Positions 5,642 to 8,216 of a DNA stretch of 8,216 nucleotides are shown here, in pieces; position 1 is the stretch's first letter, and each line of letters opens with the position of its first letter. A program made the translations under genes and the position numbers. The stretch spans positions 1 through 8,216 of the forward strand of contig PCWD01000005.1 of assembly GCA_002787255.1 (NCBI GenBank). The letters run 5' to 3'. The notes under the pieces were generated by a model, which worked only from the letters and a program-made list of their open reading frames with translations, was not told the DNA's origin and did not search any database. Origin of the DNA: Parcubacteria group bacterium CG11_big_fil_rev_8_21_14_0_20_39_14 (GTDB lineage: Bacteria; Patescibacteriota; Minisyncoccia; Minisyncoccales; GCA-002787255).

Positions 5642-6601
5642 ATGTTAAATTCAAGAATTGGAAAAAACAAAAAAGGAGGTTTTTTATATGGAAAGATTTT
5701 TATCAGCGTAGCCGTAATATTGTTTGGTTTTATTTTATCGCCGACTCTAGCCAAAGCGGCGACTGTTTATTTCTCTCCTAATTCCGACAATATCAGCCAA
5801 GATGATGTTTTTATCGTGGAGGCAAGAATTTCTAGCCCGGAAGAAGCGATTAATGTTGCTGAAGGTACCATAAAATTTGATAATAATAAATTAGAAGTTA
5901 AAGAATTAAGCACAGGCGGCTCCATTTTTAGCTTATGGCCTAAGCCGCCGGTTTTTTCCAATCAAGACGGAAAAATAAGTTTTGTCGGAGGGGTACCGGG
6001 GGGATTTCAGGGCGAAGACGCTGGAGTTTTGAAAATAATTTTTCTTGCTAAGAATGAAGGGGAGGCAGAATTGGCTTTTCAAGACGATACCTCTTTGTTT
6101 TTAAACGATGGCAGCGGAACCAAGATAAGTCCCTGGCTTAGGCCCATGAGTTTAAATATATTAAAACCCTTACCAGAGGTAGCCCCTAAAGACGAGTGGC
6201 AGAGCGTTATTGAAGGAGATAAAGTTCCGCCCGAGCCTTTTGAGGTGGTAATAGGTAGAAATCCCGCCATCTTTGATAATCAGTATTTCGTGAGCTTCTT
6301 TGCTGTTGACGGACAATCGGGAATTGCTTATTATCAAATTAAGGAGGGTGACGGTGATTTCGTGCAGGCAGAAAGCCCTTATCTTCTTAAAGATCAGTCA
6401 TTAGAAAGCATTATAGAAGCAAAAGCCGTGGATAAAGCCGGTAAGGAAAGAATCGCGAAGCTGGTACTTCCTGTTCCGTCGGTTCCAACTCCGGCTCCGT
6501 TATCTTATAAAAATATTTTGGTTTTGGCAGTACTTTTAGTAGCTATTTTATTTATATTTTTTATCGCCTGGAAAAAATTTAGGCGGAAAATTAAAAAATG
6601 A
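5642..6601 (+). CDS. Membrane-anchored cohesin-domain protein
   Basis: The product has 319 residues. Residues 1-39 form a signal peptide with Lys-rich n-region, hydrophobic core ~19-33 and an A-K-A cleavage site before A40-T41. Residues ~41-173 are a cohesin domain: V-Y-F-S-P, E-A-I-N-V-A-E-G-T-I-K-F-D, L-E-V, G-G-S-I-F-S-L-W, F-S-N, I-S-F-V-G-G-V-P, and L-N-D-G-S-G-T. Residues ~195-277 are an Ig-like domain (P-P-E-P-F-E-V to A-K-A-V-D-K-A-G-K-E), and 291-310 a transmembrane helix followed by the tail KKFRRKIKK. The protein should sit in the cytoplasmic membrane with its cohesin outside, able to bind the dockerin of the preceding gene's product. ATG 5642 is the first in-frame start after the TAA at 5636, but it lacks a close ribosome-binding site. 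A perfect one 30 bases downstream leads to an out-of-frame ATG (see findings). The gene overlaps the next cohesin gene by 4 bases. Confidence 0.88.
   Translation: MLNSRIGKNKKGGFLYGKIFISVAVILFGFILSPTLAKAATVYFSPNSDNISQDDVFIVEARISSPEEAINVAEGTIKFDNNKLEVKELSTGGSIFSLWPKPPVFSNQDGKISFVGGVPGGFQGEDAGVLKIIFLAKNEGEAELAFQDDTSLFLNDGSGTKISPWLRPMSLNILKPLPEVAPKDEWQSVIEGDKVPPEPFEVVIGRNPAIFDNQYFVSFFAVDGQSGIAYYQIKEGDGDFVQAESPYLLKDQSLESIIEAKAVDKAGKERIAKLVLPVPSVPTPAPLSYKNILVLAVLLVAILFIFFIAWKKFRRKIKK
5669..5690 (+). promoter_or_regulatory. Perfect ribosome-binding site and ATG, out of frame with the cohesin gene
   Basis: AAAAAAGGAGGT ends 7 bases before an ATG at 5688-5690, ideal spacing and the strongest translation-start signal in the window. 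That ATG opens only a 7-codon frame, M-E-R-F-L-S-A and TAG (5709-5711). The main gene reads through the same bases one frame away as K-K-G-G-F-L-Y-G-K-I-F. An indel or a leader minigene could explain this. Confidence 0.6.
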
Positions 6602-8216
6602 AAAATTATATTTTAAAACTTAAAATTGGATATTTTTGCCTTTTGGTGGCGTTTTTTAGCGTTCTATTTTTTGCTTTTAATTCGCCCGGAGCGAATGCCG
6701 CCACTCTTTATTTCAGCCCTTCCTCCGGTAATTTCACGGTCGGAAATATTTTTACCGTGAGCGTTCTTACTAATACCCAAGACGAGGCAATTAATAACGC
6801 CGATGCCATTATCAATTTTCCGTCGGCTCTTTTAGAGATTGTTTCCATAAGCAAATCCGGGTCAATTTTTTCTTTGTGGGTTGAAGAGCCGGCTTTTTCC
6901 AATGGCGCCGGAACGGTTTCTTTTAACGGTGGCGTGCCAACTCCCGGTTTTAACGGGGCATCAGGAAAGATTATAAGCATTGTTTTCAGGGCAAAGTCGG
7001 CTGGCGCCGCTTCGGTAATTTTTTCTTCCGGCGCAGTTCGCGCCAATGATGGTTTTGGCACGAATGTCCTTAAGGCCCGGTCAGAAGCCAAGTTTAGTTT
7101 GATCCAAGAAGAGGAAGTAACTCCAAAAGCTCCCGCCGCTCCCACAGCTCCGGCTGAAGTTGTTAGTGCTCCCGGGGCTCCAAAAATATCTTCTCCCACT
7201 CACCCTGACCAAACGGTTTGGTATAGCAATAATAAAGCGACGTTTAAATGGGAAATACCTTACGGAACAACCGGCGTTAGCATTTTGTTAGATGATAAGC
7301 CGGCTTCTAACCCGGGTCCGACTTCTGACGGCCTGTTCTCTACAAGAGATTATGAAGATCTTGGTGATGGAATTTCGTATTTGCATTTGAAGCTTAAAGA
7401 TAAATCCGACTGGAGCGAAATAGGCAATTTCAAGGTTTTAGTAGATACGACTCCGCCTCTGCCGTTTGAAGTAATCCTTGATAGGGAAGAAGGCACAACC
7501 GAGCAGGTTCTTCGCTTTGAAACTACGGATGCCACCTCCGGAATTGACCGATATGAAGTAAAAATAGGCAATCAGGATTTTGTTGTCAAACCCGAAGATG
7601 GTTCCCTTAAAGCTCCTTCGCTCCCAGCGGGGAAATATACCGCCATTGTCAAAGCCATTGATAAAGCCGGCAATGAAACTTTAGCTTTTGCCGATTTCAC
7701 GATTGAACCAATAGAAGCTCCTGTTATCAAGAATTATCCGAGAGAATTAAGGCCCTCTGACCAATTGTTTATCCTCGGCACAGCTCTGCCCGATGTTACT
7801 ATAGATGTATTCGTCCAGAATAGAAAAACAGAAGAAATCATAAAGCAAACGGTTGAGAGCGATAAAAACGGAAATTGGGTTATGATTTATGAAGAAGGAT
7901 TAGCCAACGGCAGATATTTTGCCTGGGCAGAGGCGATTAATTCCCAAGGAATTAAGAGTAGCAGCAGCAATAAAGTAAGCTTCTTGGTTACCTCGCCGAT
8001 TTTCGTTAAGTTCGGCTCATGGGCAATAAATTACTTCACGATCTTCATTCTCTTGTTAATCTTCTTGATTTTAGTTGTTGCTCTTCTCGCTTATTGGGCT
8101 GGCCTGATAAGAGGCCGATTAAAGAAAGAAACAGATGAAGTTCAGCAGGTTTTGCATGGGAATTTAAAAGAATTTAGAAAATTGATAGAAAAGGAGTCAG
8201 CTTATTTAGAAAGCAT
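6598..8216 (+). CDS. Second membrane-anchored cohesin-domain protein with three Ig-like domains and cytoplasmic tail (3' partial)
   Basis: The frame starts at ATG 6598, inside the ATGA that ends the previous gene, and stays open to the window edge (539 full codons). Residues 1-34 are a signal peptide (core Y12-F27, cleavage A-N-A before A35-T36). Residues ~36-171 are a cohesin domain: L-Y-F-S-P-S-S-G, E-A-I-N-N-A, G-S-I-F-S-L-W-V-E-E-P, F-S-N-G-A-G-T-V-S-F-N-G-G-V-P. A Pro/Ala linker (~173-200) leads to Ig/FN3-like domains at ~195-285, 285-377 and 378-470. Residues ~482-504 form a transmembrane helix. From ~507 a Lys/Glu-rich segment predicted to be helical faces the cytoplasm and continues past the window. 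Cohesin and second Ig domain resemble those of the preceding protein, so the two are probably paralogues. The 4-base overlap suggests translational coupling; a weak AGGCGG lies at 6581. The expected role is outer-surface binding of dockerin-bearing proteins. Confidence 0.9.
   Translation, partial: MKNYILKLKIGYFCLLVAFFSVLFFAFNSPGANAATLYFSPSSGNFTVGNIFTVSVLTNTQDEAINNADAIINFPSALLEIVSISKSGSIFSLWVEEPAFSNGAGTVSFNGGVPTPGFNGASGKIISIVFRAKSAGAASVIFSSGAVRANDGFGTNVLKARSEAKFSLIQEEEVTPKAPAAPTAPAEVVSAPGAPKISSPTHPDQTVWYSNNKATFKWEIPYGTTGVSILLDDKPASNPGPTSDGLFSTRDYEDLGDGISYLHLKLKDKSDWSEIGNFKVLVDTTPPLPFEVILDREEGTTEQVLRFETTDATSGIDRYEVKIGNQDFVVKPEDGSLKAPSLPAGKYTAIVKAIDKAGNETLAFADFTIEPIEAPVIKNYPRELRPSDQLFILGTALPDVTIDVFVQNRKTEEIIKQTVESDKNGNWVMIYEEGLANGRYFAWAEAINSQGIKSSSSNKVSFLVTSPIFVKFGSWAINYFTIFILLLIFLILVVALLAYWAGLIRGRLKKETDEVQQVLHGNLKEFRKLIEKESAYLES

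Noticed and set aside
5642..5700. Type IV prepilin-like start (K-K-G-G-F before a hydrophobic segment) in the first cohesin protein
   Set aside because: The Glu expected five residues after the cleavage Gly is missing, charged Lys interrupts the hydrophobic segment, and an A-K-A signal peptidase I site follows the hydrophobic core.
6599..6601. Recoded TGA (as in Gracilibacteria/SR1) joining the two cohesin genes
   Set aside because: Reading through this TGA meets a TAA a few codons later, and no in-frame TGA occurs inside any of the three genes.
6708..7199. 163-codon open frame on the minus strand
   Set aside because: It lies wholly inside the second cohesin gene, has low-complexity Ala/Pro composition mirroring the Pro/Ala linker on the other strand, and shows no recognisable domain.
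1..8216. CRISPR arrays, insertion sequences, tRNA or rRNA genes
   Set aside because: No short regularly spaced direct repeats, transposase-like frames, terminal inverted repeats or RNA gene motifs were seen; all sizeable repeats are protein-domain repeats within genes.

Overview
The window looks like part of a chromosome from an uncultured Candidate Phyla Radiation bacterium, most likely a Parcubacteria-type Patescibacterium. This assignment is an inference. It rests on a very large modular surface protein ending in a dockerin, followed directly by small membrane-anchored cohesin proteins of the 'GSIFSLW...FSN...GGVP' type, and on strong AAAAGGAGGT ribosome-binding sites. No rRNA, tRNA or taxonomic marker gene is present. 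The standard genetic code fits: no in-frame TGA interrupts any gene.

Layout, all on the + strand. (1) Positions 3-5579: the 3' 1858 codons of a giant secreted protein whose start lies upstream of the window. Its visible order is: an unrecognised ~205-residue module (copy A), a carboxypeptidase-regulatory-like beta-sandwich, an unassigned Cys-containing stretch, a right-handed beta-helix, a second beta-sandwich, a second copy of the module (copy B), a Gly/Ser linker, four Ig/macroglobulin-like domains, two further beta domains, two Cys-containing InlB-B-like repeats separated by a Pro/Gly linker, and a C-terminal dockerin. (2) Positions 5580-5641: a short intergenic region with an extended -10-like promoter and one of two A-rich GGAGGT boxes. 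(3) Positions 5642-6601: a signal-peptide, cohesin, Ig-like, transmembrane protein. (4) Positions 6598-8216: a second, longer cohesin protein that overlaps the previous gene by 4 bases (ATGA). It has three Ig-like domains, a transmembrane helix and a cytoplasmic charged tail that runs off the window.

Proposed working model (inference): the two cohesin proteins are exported, stay fixed in the cytoplasmic membrane by their C-terminal helices, and hold the dockerin-tagged giant protein on the cell surface non-covalently. This resembles cellulosome attachment, but no cellulase or other recognisable hydrolase is visible, so adhesion or host-cell contact is more plausible than plant-fibre degradation. 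The points that most deserve a second look are this one-locus dockerin/double-cohesin arrangement, the duplicated unknown module, and the start region of the first cohesin gene. In that start region the best ribosome-binding site leads into a 7-codon out-of-frame minigene, and one extra A would restore a textbook signal peptide.
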